NCBI GenBank assembly: GCA_963803015.1
Contig: CAWDKV010000004.1
Span: forward strand, 310,001 to 374,000
Length of the DNA stretch: 64,000 nucleotides
Reading direction: 5' to 3'
Origin: Berkiella sp963803015
GTDB lineage: Bacteria > Pseudomonadota > Gammaproteobacteria > Berkiellales > Berkiellaceae
The notes below the pieces were generated by a model, which saw only the letters and a list, made by a program, of their open reading frames with translations, did not search any database and had not been told where the DNA came from. The position numbers and the translations under genes are program-made. Position 1 is the stretch's first letter. Each line of letters begins with the position of its first letter. Shown one piece after another: positions 56,174 to 64,000 of this stretch.

Positions 56174-56587
56174 ATGTTAACGCAAACCTTTATAAAAACC
56201 TTAATAACGAAAGCCCAACAACTCAAACCTGTTGTGTTGATAGGCACCAATGGCCTGACCGAACAAGTCCATAAAGAAATAGAAAGTGCACTTGCAGCGC
56301 ATGAATTGATTAAAATCCGTGTAAATGCCGAGAACCGTGAGTTAAGAGACGAAATGTGCACCGCAATACTGGCGCAACACGAGGCAACCAAGATAAAACA
56401 GATCGGCCATGTTTTAGCAATTTATAAGTCTAATCCTGAGAAGGCTAAGGCTGCTAAAAAGGTCAAAAAGATAGTTCAACGAGCAGCAGCAGCTAAGAGA
56501 CGCAAATTGCTACCCGAAAAAGATAAAAGCAAGACGCTTGAAAGACCCGCTCGTCCTAAGCGTCCGTACGTTCGCAAGAAACGGTAA
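56174..56587 (+). CDS. yhbY: YhbY-family RNA-binding protein (CRM domain) with basic tail
   Basis: The first 95 residues are a CRS1/YhbY (CRM) domain with the GTNGLTEQVHKEIESALAAHELIKIRV core and GHVLAIYK end. E. coli YhbY is about 97 residues and associates with pre-50S particles. Here a 40-residue, strongly basic extension is added (KAAKKVKKIVQRAAAAKRRK, then a PKRPYVRKKR end), which probably increases RNA affinity. It is divergent from rlmE, and its stop is only five bases from the greA stop. Confidence 0.92.
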   Translation: MLTQTFIKTLITKAQQLKPVVLIGTNGLTEQVHKEIESALAAHELIKIRVNAENRELRDEMCTAILAQHEATKIKQIGHVLAIYKSNPEKAKAAKKVKKIVQRAAAAKRRKLLPEKDKSKTLERPARPKRPYVRKKR

Positions 56588-56592
56588 AGTTT

Positions 56593-57078
56593 TTAAGAAA
56601 TATAACTAACCTTATTTACTTCGTACTCTATTTCGCCGCTTGGCGTGTGGACAACCACAGCATCCCCTTCATTTTTTCCAATGATGGCGCGTGCAATGGG
56701 AGAATTCACAGAAATCATACCGGATTTAATATCCGCTTCATCGTCCCCTACTATTTTGTAGCTGACTTCTTCACCGGTGTCGGTGTTTAACAAGAGCACG
56801 GTTGTACCAAACACAACGCGACCATTTGGGGCCAATTTAGCGACGTCAATCACTTGAGAGTTCGCAAGTTTACCCTCAATTTCTGCAATACGACCTTCTA
56901 AAAATCCCTGTTGTTCTTTGGCAGCATGGTATTCTGCATTTTCCTTCAAATCACCATGGGCTCTCGCTTCACTGATAGCTTCAATGACCTTGGGTCGCTC
57001 AATAGATTTCAGTCTAGTGAGCTCTTCTCTGAGCTTATGCTCACCTGAGACTGTCATCGGAAATTTTCTAATAGTCAT
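56593..57078 (-). CDS. greA: Transcript cleavage factor GreA
   Basis: A 161-residue factor that enters the RNA polymerase secondary channel and stimulates cleavage of backtracked RNA. The N-terminal coiled coil has the acidic tip in ISEARAHGDLKENAEYHAAKEQQ (Asp and Glu). The C-terminal FKBP-like domain contains VVFGTTVLL and SPIARAIIGKNEGD. The ATG overlaps the carB stop codon by ATGA, consistent with a carA-carB-greA operon. Confidence 0.96.
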   Translation of the reverse strand: MTIRKFPMTVSGEHKLREELTRLKSIERPKVIEAISEARAHGDLKENAEYHAAKEQQGFLEGRIAEIEGKLANSQVIDVAKLAPNGRVVFGTTVLLLNTDTGEEVSYKIVGDDEADIKSGMISVNSPIARAIIGKNEGDAVVVHTPSGEIEYEVNKVSYIS

Positions 57079-60000
57079 TGTACATTTACCCTCAAATGGA
57101 GTTCTTGAATGGGCGCAACGTTATTATTGCTATGATACACCAAAGCAAGGACTTGAGCCCGCGCACCAGCTAGGGTGGTGGTGTAACATATTTTTTGCTG
57201 TAATGCCGCGCGACGGATTGATTTAGAGTCAGCGATTGCTTGGCGCCCATGCGTCGTATTAATTATAAACGCGATTTTATCATTTTTTATGACATCTACA
57301 ATATGCGGCCGCCCCTCATTAACTTTACTGACCAACTCGCAATTTAATCCTGCTGCTTGCAATGCCGAAGCTGTTCCTTGAGTTGCGAGTAATTTATAAC
57401 CAAATTCGGACAGCTTTTTCGCAATATCAATCACACCAGCTTTATCTTCATCACGCACACTGAGCAAAGCACTGCCACTTCTTGCGATTTGTGGGGCATG
57501 CGTTGCTAATTCGCTCTTAGCGTAGGCCGCAGCAAAATTCTCTCCCACTCCCATCACTTCGCCTGTTGAGCGCATTTCAGGTCCCAAGATAGGATCGACT
57601 TCAGGAAATTTATTAAACGGGAATACACTCTTTTTCACAGCAAAATATTGGGGTTGAAATTGCTTTAGCACATTTTGCGCAATAAGTGTTTGCCCAATCA
57701 TACATTTGGCCGCAATTTTGGCTAGGCTTATTCCAAGTACTTTAGACACAAAAGGGACCGTACGCGCTGCGCGTGGGTTGACTTCTAAAACGTAGATTTG
57801 GTTATCTTTAATCGCAAATTGTGCATTGATTAAGCCCACTACTTTCAACTCAAGTGCCATTTTAATCATTTGCTGACGTAATGCTTCTTGCATACTCTCA
57901 CTTAAACTGTAAGGCGGTAACGAACAAGCTGAATCTCCTGAATGCACACCTGCTTGTTCTATGTGCTCCATGATGCCACCGATTAATACGTTTTGCCCAT
58001 CTGAAATAGCATCGATATCGACTTCAATGGCATCGTCCAAAAAGTGATCTAATAATATGGCAGCACCTTTAGCTTCAACTGCCATTCGGTGCATCGTATC
58101 TACCAGTTCATCTTCTTGATAGACCACTTCCATCGCACGCCCCCCTAAAACATAAGAAGGACGAACAATTAAGGGATAATTTACTCTTTTCGCAACGTTT
58201 AATGCCTCTTCTACAGTCGATGCCATACCATTAGGTGGCTGCAATAAACCTAATTGATGAATGACTTCTTGAAAGCGCCCTCTGTCTTCTGCTCTATCAA
58301 TCGCATCAGGCGAAGTACCAATAATAGGCACGCCTGCACTTTCAAGTGCTTTGGCTAGTTTCAACGGGGTTTGTCCGCCAAATTGCACGATGACGCCTAT
58401 GGGCTTTTCAAGCGCGACTATTTCTAAAACATCTTCCAAAGTGAGCGGTTCGAAATAAAGCCTATCGGAAGTATCGTAATCGGTAGAAACGGTTTCTGGA
58501 TTGCAATTGACCATGATGCTCTCAAGACCTGCTTCTCTTATCGCTTGTGAGGCATGCACACAACAATAATCAAATTCTATTCCCTGCCCAATACGATTGG
58601 GCCCCCCACCTAGCACCATAATTTTATCAGATAAAGTTGGCGCGGCTTCACATTCATTTTCATAAGTAGAATAAAGATAAGCCGTGCTGACCGCAAATTC
58701 TCCCGCGCAACTATCAATGCGTTTATAGACCGGTCGCACTTGCCAATCCCAACGTCTTTGCCGAAACGCATCTTCTGTCACTTTAAAAAGTTCAGCCAGA
58801 CGATGATCAGAGAATCCTTTACGTTTTAATTGTCTCATTGTCGTTTTAGTAAGATGGGCAAAACCTTGCTCAGAAACTTCTTTCTCAGTCGCGATGAGAT
58901 CTTGAATTTGGGATAAAAACCAAGGATCAATTTTTGTGTGTTCAAACACTTCTTCCAGTGTCATTCCTATACGAAAGGCATCACCAATACACCATAAACG
59001 CTGCCAAGTCGCACGCTGCAAGCCTGACTTCACCGCTGCTTTGGTTTCTGCTTTATTTAAATCAAATATTGACTCAAAACCATGCGATCCTATTTCTAAA
59101 GCCCGCATCGCTTTTTGTAGTGATTCCTGAAAAGTGCGCCCCATCGCCATCACTTCACCAACAGATTTCATCTGTGTTGTAAGGTAAGGGCAAGCTTGTG
59201 GAAATTTCTCAAAATTAAATCGGGGAATTTTTGTTACCACATAATCAATTGCCGGCTCAAAAGAAGCCGGGGTCTGTTTTCCGGTAATTTCATTGGCAAG
59301 CTCATCCAGGGTATAGCCGACGGCAAGCTTGGCCGCGACTTTAGCGATAGGGAACCCTGTTGCTTTTGAAGCAAGTGCTGACGATCTCGATACTCTGGGA
59401 TTCATCTCAATAACATGCATCTCGCCGTTTTCAGGATTGAGGGCAAACTGCACATTTGAGCCCCCGGTTTCCACACCAATTTTTCTTAATACAGCAATCG
59501 AGGCATCACGCATCACTTGATATTCTTTATCTGTTAACGTTTGAATAGGCGCGACGGTTATAGAATCTCCCGTATGGATCCCCATGGGATCAAAATTTTC
59601 GATAGAGCAGACAATGATGCAATTGTCATTTTTATCTCGCACCACTTCCATCTCATACTCTTTCCAACCAATAATCGATTGTTCTATCAACAGCTCCTTG
59701 GTAGGCGATAATTCTAAGCCGCGTTTACAGATTTCCTCAAATTCTTCCATATTGTAAGCAATGCCACCACCACTACCGCCTAGCGTAAATGAAGGACGGA
59801 TGATTGTGGGAAACCCTATCTCTGCTTGCAGAGCAATCGCTTGTTCTAAATTGCGCGCCAACCTTGAATGCGGCATTTTTAAACCAATTTCACGCATCGC
59901 TTGATTAAAAAGCTCTCTGTCTTCGGCTTTATCAATCGCTTCTTTGCTTGCCCCAATCATTTCTACTTGATAGGTGTCCAATACACCCATCCGCACCAAA

Positions 60001-60302
60001 TCGAGTGCACAATTTAAAGCAGTTTGTCCGCCCATAGTTGGCAGCAAGGCACAAGGACGTTCTTTTTCAATAATTTTTTCGACTATTTGCCAGTGAATAG
60101 GCTCAATATAGATGGCATCTGCAATTTGAGGGTCGGTCATTATCGTTGCCGGATTAGAATTAATCAGGATAACGCGATACCCATCTTCTTTGAGCGCTTT
60201 ACAAGCCTGCGCTCCTGAGTAATCGAATTCACACCCCTGACCAATAATGATAGGGCCCGCACCAATAATGAGGATACTTTTAATGTCTGTTCTTTTTGGC
60301 AT
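57075..60302 (-). CDS. carB: Carbamoyl-phosphate synthase large subunit
   Basis: Makes carbamoyl phosphate from bicarbonate, ammonia and two ATP for pyrimidine and arginine synthesis. It has two homologous ATP-grasp halves (start of each: IGAGPIIIGQGCEFDYSG and LGGGPNRIGQGIEFDYC; PSFTLGGSGGG and PSYVLGGRAMEVV) and a C-terminal MGS-like regulatory domain. ATG 60302 gives 1075 residues and the family start MPKRTDIKSILIIG; the upstream extension to 60365 overlaps carA. The gap to carA is five bases. Confidence 0.97.
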   Translation of the reverse strand: MPKRTDIKSILIIGAGPIIIGQGCEFDYSGAQACKALKEDGYRVILINSNPATIMTDPQIADAIYIEPIHWQIVEKIIEKERPCALLPTMGGQTALNCALDLVRMGVLDTYQVEMIGASKEAIDKAEDRELFNQAMREIGLKMPHSRLARNLEQAIALQAEIGFPTIIRPSFTLGGSGGGIAYNMEEFEEICKRGLELSPTKELLIEQSIIGWKEYEMEVVRDKNDNCIIVCSIENFDPMGIHTGDSITVAPIQTLTDKEYQVMRDASIAVLRKIGVETGGSNVQFALNPENGEMHVIEMNPRVSRSSALASKATGFPIAKVAAKLAVGYTLDELANEITGKQTPASFEPAIDYVVTKIPRFNFEKFPQACPYLTTQMKSVGEVMAMGRTFQESLQKAMRALEIGSHGFESIFDLNKAETKAAVKSGLQRATWQRLWCIGDAFRIGMTLEEVFEHTKIDPWFLSQIQDLIATEKEVSEQGFAHLTKTTMRQLKRKGFSDHRLAELFKVTEDAFRQRRWDWQVRPVYKRIDSCAGEFAVSTAYLYSTYENECEAAPTLSDKIMVLGGGPNRIGQGIEFDYCCVHASQAIREAGLESIMVNCNPETVSTDYDTSDRLYFEPLTLEDVLEIVALEKPIGVIVQFGGQTPLKLAKALESAGVPIIGTSPDAIDRAEDRGRFQEVIHQLGLLQPPNGMASTVEEALNVAKRVNYPLIVRPSYVLGGRAMEVVYQEDELVDTMHRMAVEAKGAAILLDHFLDDAIEVDIDAISDGQNVLIGGIMEHIEQAGVHSGDSACSLPPYSLSESMQEALRQQMIKMALELKVVGLINAQFAIKDNQIYVLEVNPRAARTVPFVSKVLGISLAKIAAKCMIGQTLIAQNVLKQFQPQYFAVKKSVFPFNKFPEVDPILGPEMRSTGEVMGVGENFAAAYAKSELATHAPQIARSGSALLSVRDEDKAGVIDIAKKLSEFGYKLLATQGTASALQAAGLNCELVSKVNEGRPHIVDVIKNDKIAFIINTTHGRQAIADSKSIRRAALQQKICYTTTLAGARAQVLALVYHSNNNVAPIQELHLRVNVQ

Positions 60303-60307
60303 AATAC

Positions 60308-61468
60308 TTAATCTATTTCTGCTAACGCTAAGGAGAAGAGAGCTTGTTTTTCTGTTGCAGCACACTGCATCAAATAGACAAAATGACGAAATAATTCTTT
60401 TGCCTCATTTGGCCCAGGCCCTGCTTCTGGATGACCTTGAAAGCTAAAAGCCCGCCGCTCACGATGAGAAATCCCTTGAATCGTATTATCAAACAACGAG
60501 CGATGGGTCACTTCTAAATGATGGGGCAAAGTTTCCTCTACGGTAAAGCCATGATTTTGGCTAGTAATCAAAACACGATTTGTTTTGATACACCGCACGG
60601 GATGATTGGCACCATGGTGACCTGTTTTCATTTTAACCGTTTTTGCACCACAGGCTAACGCTAATAATTGATGGCCTAAACAAATACCAAAGAGCGGAAT
60701 ATTTTTTTCTAAAAAGCTTCGAATGGCTAAAATAGCATAATCGCAAGGCTCTGGATCCCCTGGACCATTTGAAAGGAAAATACCATCTGGTTTCAACGCT
60801 AATACTTCAGATGCGCTCGTTTGCGCTGGAACCACTGTTATTCGACACCCCACTTCTTGCAAGCAGTGTAAAATCGATTTTTTAATCCCAAAATCATACG
60901 CCACGACATGATAGCGACTAGGGTGATGTTCAAGAGGCCAACGATAAGAAGAAGAGGTGGAAACCACTTTAGCAAGATCTTTACCTTTGAGTCCTGGCCA
61001 TGCTTTGGCTCTTGCCAATGCTTCGCTCTGGCAGTCGACATTGAGATGTTCTGCACTCACTATACAACCACGCAGGGCGCCGTTTTGTCGAATATGTCGA
61101 GTCAACTGCCGAGTATCAATTTCCGTAATACCTAAAATACTATGTTTTGCTAAATAATCAGCTAAAGAAGTCTGTGCTCGCCAATTACTAAATAGAAAAG
61201 GTAATTGCCTTATGATAAGCCCTTTGGCATATATCTTATCAGACTCAGCATCACGAGTGTTGACACCTACGTTTCCGATTTGGGGAAAAGTTAAAGTGAT
61301 AAGTTGATCTGCATAGGAGGGATCGCTAAGAATTTCTTGATAACCGGTCATGGCAGTGTTAAAAACTACCTCACCTACCGCATAACTTGCTTCACCCTTA
61401 AAATACCCAAAAGCGGTTCCTTCAAAAACCGTCCCCTCTTCTAACACCAGCAAAGCAGGGTGGCGCAA
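60308..61468 (-). CDS. carA: Carbamoyl-phosphate synthase small subunit
   Basis: The 386-residue glutaminase subunit that supplies ammonia to CarB. The class I amidotransferase triad is seen as FGICLGHQLL (Cys nucleophile) and QGHPEAGPGP (His and Glu). The N-terminal ALLVLEEGTVFEGTAFG and GEVVFNTAMTGYQEILSDPSY blocks are standard. The start codon is TTG at 61468, with a full AGGAGGT six bases upstream, and no in-frame ATG is suitably placed. Confidence 0.96.
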   Translation of the reverse strand: MRHPALLVLEEGTVFEGTAFGYFKGEASYAVGEVVFNTAMTGYQEILSDPSYADQLITLTFPQIGNVGVNTRDAESDKIYAKGLIIRQLPFLFSNWRAQTSLADYLAKHSILGITEIDTRQLTRHIRQNGALRGCIVSAEHLNVDCQSEALARAKAWPGLKGKDLAKVVSTSSSYRWPLEHHPSRYHVVAYDFGIKKSILHCLQEVGCRITVVPAQTSASEVLALKPDGIFLSNGPGDPEPCDYAILAIRSFLEKNIPLFGICLGHQLLALACGAKTVKMKTGHHGANHPVRCIKTNRVLITSQNHGFTVEETLPHHLEVTHRSLFDNTIQGISHRERRAFSFQGHPEAGPGPNEAKELFRHFVYLMQCAATEKQALFSLALAEID

Positions 61469-61510
61469 ACTGACCTCCTAAAAATACAAAATGGCGGACA
61501 AAACCGTCAA

Positions 61511-61539
61511 ATTATATAGAATAAATTTAGGCGAGTCTA
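61511..61539 (-). promoter_or_regulatory. Sigma70 promoter of carA-carB-greA
   Basis: On the minus strand, -35 TAGACT (61534-61539) and -10 TATAAT (61511-61516), perfect -10 consensus, with 17-base spacing. Located about 45 bases before the carA TTG. Confidence 0.75.
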
Positions 61540-61560
61540 GTGATAAATTTTATGACTTTA

Positions 61561-63231
61561 TCACTTTGATTTTGAAGGCTTTTGTATGGGTTTTTTAGCT
61601 GCCACTTGGCGTGGCTCTTCTGGTAAATGTGCTAATCGATGCGCTTCTAGTTCAATTTTTACTCTTCGGGCATTCATCGCAGGTGTATTAGGGTACTCTT
61701 GGTCATTTAGCTGAACAGGCATCTTTGCTTTTAAAGCAGCCACCATAAATTGTATCGCCATCAAATCATCTCCATCTGCGTCGATGGTTAAAATCTGATG
61801 TTGTGTGATGTCTTGGTGAACGGATTGCAACGCTTCTATTCCTTTTACCAATAAATCTAAAACAATGCCCTGATTTTCTTTCTTTAGATTTGTTTTTTCA
61901 ACATAGACCCCTGCTGTATAAGCTGAAGCCGAAACTTTCTCTTGTTGAAAAATAATTTTGACTTTTTGATCACCTGATAATTTACATCGGAATTCTAATG
62001 TTCTATCTTTGTCATGTTTTTTTTGTTTCACCTCAACATGTTTAATATGATAAGGAGAATGCTTAATAGCCTCTTGAAATTTCTTATTCACATTTTTTAA
62101 TTGTTCAGGATTAAGTGGCCGCACTTCTGCAAATCGCACCCCATGCAAAGCCTCTTTTGCATCAGACGAAAATCGCACGGCCTTTTTTTGTACTGGCGTT
62201 TTAGAATCTAGCACTTCAACCAAAGAGGGTGCCTTTAATACATCCGAAGCTTGTTCCTTGCCTTTAAAAGCTTGCAGTGTGTCACGGATCCGTCGATGTG
62301 TTTCTTTGGGAAATTTTTTTGAATGACTCAAACTTTCTAAAATAGCAATCACCACGTCCATTTCATGTTGAAGAGCGGGATCGTGATGTTGCACGTCTGT
62401 TTCTCGTTGCAATAAAGTGAGCTCATGACAAAAGAATAATGCAATTTTTTCCATCACTGCAGGCTCGGCATGATGGATGCCTTCTTTACGCAAATCTTTA
62501 TAGACTCTTTTTAAAATTGTGTTTTTGGCTGTTTTTTGTCGATTATATAAATATCCGTTGATGAGCTCTGCTGTTTTCGTTCTAACGTCACAACGCTCTT
62601 TTAATTTAGTGGTCACTCTTTTTGAAAGCCCAAAACGATGCTCATCTCTATATATCTTTTTAGAGGCAAATTTCCCAATCCAACCTCCAATAACGCCGCC
62701 TATTATGGAAAGCCCGATTGTTCCCCCTATAATTGGTCCAACCGTCGCAAGAATGCCAGAAGCTGCCCCTACTATTGCGCCACCAGCCGTGCCAATGCCT
62801 GGCAACACGAGTGTACCTAGTGCCGCTCCCGCTGCTGCCCCAGCTCCTATCCCAACCAGGACTGTGAGCGCCGTTTTGACTTTTTTCCCCGCTAAGACAT
62901 CCCTTAAGCCATAATAAACATCTTTGAGCAAATCAATTGCTCTATCAATTAAGGTGTCTTTAAAAGGGGAAGCATGGATAGCACGCATCGCAGATAATTT
63001 ATCTACATTTCCGAGTTCTGCACCTATTCTGAGCAAATCGTTAAATGCTTTTTTATCGCGGCCTTGAAATTCACCATACGTCTCTTCTGTGGTCCATTTT
63101 AATACTTCAGCGAGACGTTCTGCCTCTTCTTCGTCTTCATCATTTTCATCATTAATTTCAATATCATCATAACTTCTGGGATATTTTCCAATATCATGCG
63201 GATCAATTTTCTTCAGATTACTTATAGGCAT
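61561..63231 (-). CDS. Hypothetical protein with glycine-zipper membrane region, effector-like
   Basis: A 556-residue protein not recognised. The N-terminus is acidic (ENDEDEEEAERL). Residues about 120-190 form a long Gly/Ala-rich hydrophobic region with glycine-zipper spacing (VGIGAGAAAGAALGTLVLPG, then GGTIGLSIIGGVIGGWIG), typical of membrane-inserting or pore-like helices. The C-terminal 220 residues (from about 335, KKAVRFSSDAKEALHGVRF) are a soluble domain duplicated in the next gene. A basic tail (KKPIQKPSKSK) ends the protein. No signal peptide is visible. AGGTG precedes the ATG. Confidence 0.65.
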   Translation of the reverse strand: MPISNLKKIDPHDIGKYPRSYDDIEINDENDEDEEEAERLAEVLKWTTEETYGEFQGRDKKAFNDLLRIGAELGNVDKLSAMRAIHASPFKDTLIDRAIDLLKDVYYGLRDVLAGKKVKTALTVLVGIGAGAAAGAALGTLVLPGIGTAGGAIVGAASGILATVGPIIGGTIGLSIIGGVIGGWIGKFASKKIYRDEHRFGLSKRVTTKLKERCDVRTKTAELINGYLYNRQKTAKNTILKRVYKDLRKEGIHHAEPAVMEKIALFFCHELTLLQRETDVQHHDPALQHEMDVVIAILESLSHSKKFPKETHRRIRDTLQAFKGKEQASDVLKAPSLVEVLDSKTPVQKKAVRFSSDAKEALHGVRFAEVRPLNPEQLKNVNKKFQEAIKHSPYHIKHVEVKQKKHDKDRTLEFRCKLSGDQKVKIIFQQEKVSASAYTAGVYVEKTNLKKENQGIVLDLLVKGIEALQSVHQDITQHQILTIDADGDDLMAIQFMVAALKAKMPVQLNDQEYPNTPAMNARRVKIELEAHRLAHLPEEPRQVAAKKPIQKPSKSK

Positions 63232-63253
63232 GTTTCACCTTTACTCTCTATTG

Positions 63254-64000
63254 TCATTGGTTATCAACGCGTTTTCTTTTAGGTGTAGAGACATGTCTTG
63301 GCCCTTCATGTAGACCTGCCAGTCGATGGGCTTCTTGCTCAATTATTTTTCTTCTCGCATTCATCGCAGGCGTATCAGGATATTCCTGGTTATCTAATTG
63401 TACTTTAAGGTTCGCTTTTAAAGCGGCCGTCATTAATTGAATTGCCACTTCATCATCTCCCCCTGCATCAATCGTGAGAATAGGATGTTGCCCTCTCTCT
63501 TGGTGAACAGATTGCAAGGCTGCAACTCCTTTTATCAACATATCTGTCACAATGCCTTGATTCTCTTTTATTTTTTTTGTTTCAACATAAACACCAGAAA
63601 CGAAAGACTGCGGCTGAATCTGTTCTTGATGAATAATGATTTTGACTTTTTGCTCTTCTTCTAATTTACATCGAAATTCCGTTGAACTATTTTGACCTTG
63701 CTTTTTTTCTCTAATATCAACATGTTTAATATGATAAGGCGAATGTTTTAACGACTCTTGAAATTTTTTGTTCACATTTTCTAACTGTTGCGCATCTAGC
63801 GGCTGCCTATCCTCACGCCGCAAACCGGGCATGGTTTCTTGGGCATGATGAGAAAACTGCACCGTCTTTTTCTTTCTGGGCGCGGGAGCAGAAAGATCAG
63901 GCGCCGAAGCGAGCGCCACCGGTGGCACAGACTCTCCTTGTCTCTCCCGCTGATGAGCGCTCAGTGTTTCCTCAATCTTTCTACTCGTTACTTGTGTCAG
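63254..64000 (-). CDS. Paralog of the glycine-zipper protein, 5' end outside window
   Basis: The frame is open from the right window edge; the GTG at 63928 is internal. The visible 248 residues align with the C-terminal half of the preceding gene: KKTVQFSHHAQE, LENVNKKFQESLKHSPYHIKHV, ILTIDAGGDDEVAIQLM and YPDTPAMNARR. The region before it (VTSRKIEETLSAHQ) also aligns, so the whole gene is a tandem duplicate. Both end in a short Lys-rich tail. A 22-base gap separates the two. Function unknown. Confidence 0.7.
   Translation of the reverse strand: MTQVTSRKIEETLSAHQRERQGESVPPVALASAPDLSAPAPRKKKTVQFSHHAQETMPGLRREDRQPLDAQQLENVNKKFQESLKHSPYHIKHVDIREKKQGQNSSTEFRCKLEEEQKVKIIIHQEQIQPQSFVSGVYVETKKIKENQGIVTDMLIKGVAALQSVHQERGQHPILTIDAGGDDEVAIQLMTAALKANLKVQLDNQEYPDTPAMNARRKIIEQEAHRLAGLHEGPRHVSTPKRKRVDNQ

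Noticed and set aside
60303..60365. Longer carB start giving 1096 residues
   Set aside because: It overlaps carA and adds a non-conserved stretch; ATG 60302 gives the family N-terminus.

Overview
The window looks like the chromosome of a host-associated gammaproteobacterium of the Legionellales (Legionella/Coxiella/Berkiella-like). The evidence is an AT-leaning gammaproteobacterial housekeeping backbone with Legionella/Coxiella-type gene order, mixed with large eukaryotic-like proteins: ankyrin repeats, a protein kinase, a Ulp1/YopJ-like cysteine enzyme, and proline-rich tails. The exact genus cannot be fixed from the sequence alone.

Backbone, almost all on the minus strand and read from high to low coordinates: carA-carB-greA (61.5-56.6 kb), rlmE-ftsH-folP-glmM (56.1-51.0 kb), tpiA-secG-tRNA-Leu(GAG)-nuoA to nuoN (39.2-23.6 kb), then tRNA-fMet-rimP-nusA-infB-rbfA-truB-rpsO-pnp (10.9-2.4 kb). 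The last block reproduces the metY-nusA-infB-pnp operon known from E. coli, with a clear sigma70 promoter, the tRNA, a hairpin terminator and a second leader hairpin ahead of rimP. yhbY faces rlmE on the plus strand.

Two accessory islands interrupt this backbone. Island 1 (about 11.1-23.4 kb) holds a plus-strand cassette of two paralogous 79-residue peptides, one with a double-glycine leader-like N-terminus, a 261-residue unknown protein and three tandem YheC/YheD-like ATP-grasp ligases. It continues with a small membrane protein, a 37-residue lipoprotein, a 1338-residue ankyrin protein, an insertion sequence with five copies of its terminal motif, nested palindromes, and a RelE/HigB-type toxin-antitoxin pair. 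Island 2 (about 39.3-51.0 kb) holds a two-segment membrane protein, an FAD amine oxidase overlapping it, a CE-clan cysteine protease/acetyltransferase candidate, and two giant paralogs ending in proline-rich tails, one carrying a protein kinase domain. A 24-bp copy of the 3' end of glmM lies between the giant paralogs and records the tandem duplication that made them.

The left edge carries a truncated protein with a permuted NlpC/P60-like His...Cys arrangement, followed by a SEC-C zinc-motif protein. The right edge carries two tandem paralogs of unknown function, the second cut by the window end.

nuoA to nuoF (33.4-38.0 kb) contain more than twenty single-base indels, mostly insertions, while nuoG to nuoN are intact. 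Correcting the indels I could place restores whole-codon lengths for nuoA, B, D, E and F, so a locally unpolished stretch of assembly is more likely than true gene decay.

The most novel candidate is the peptide/ATP-grasp cassette, which has the architecture of a peptide-modifying system.
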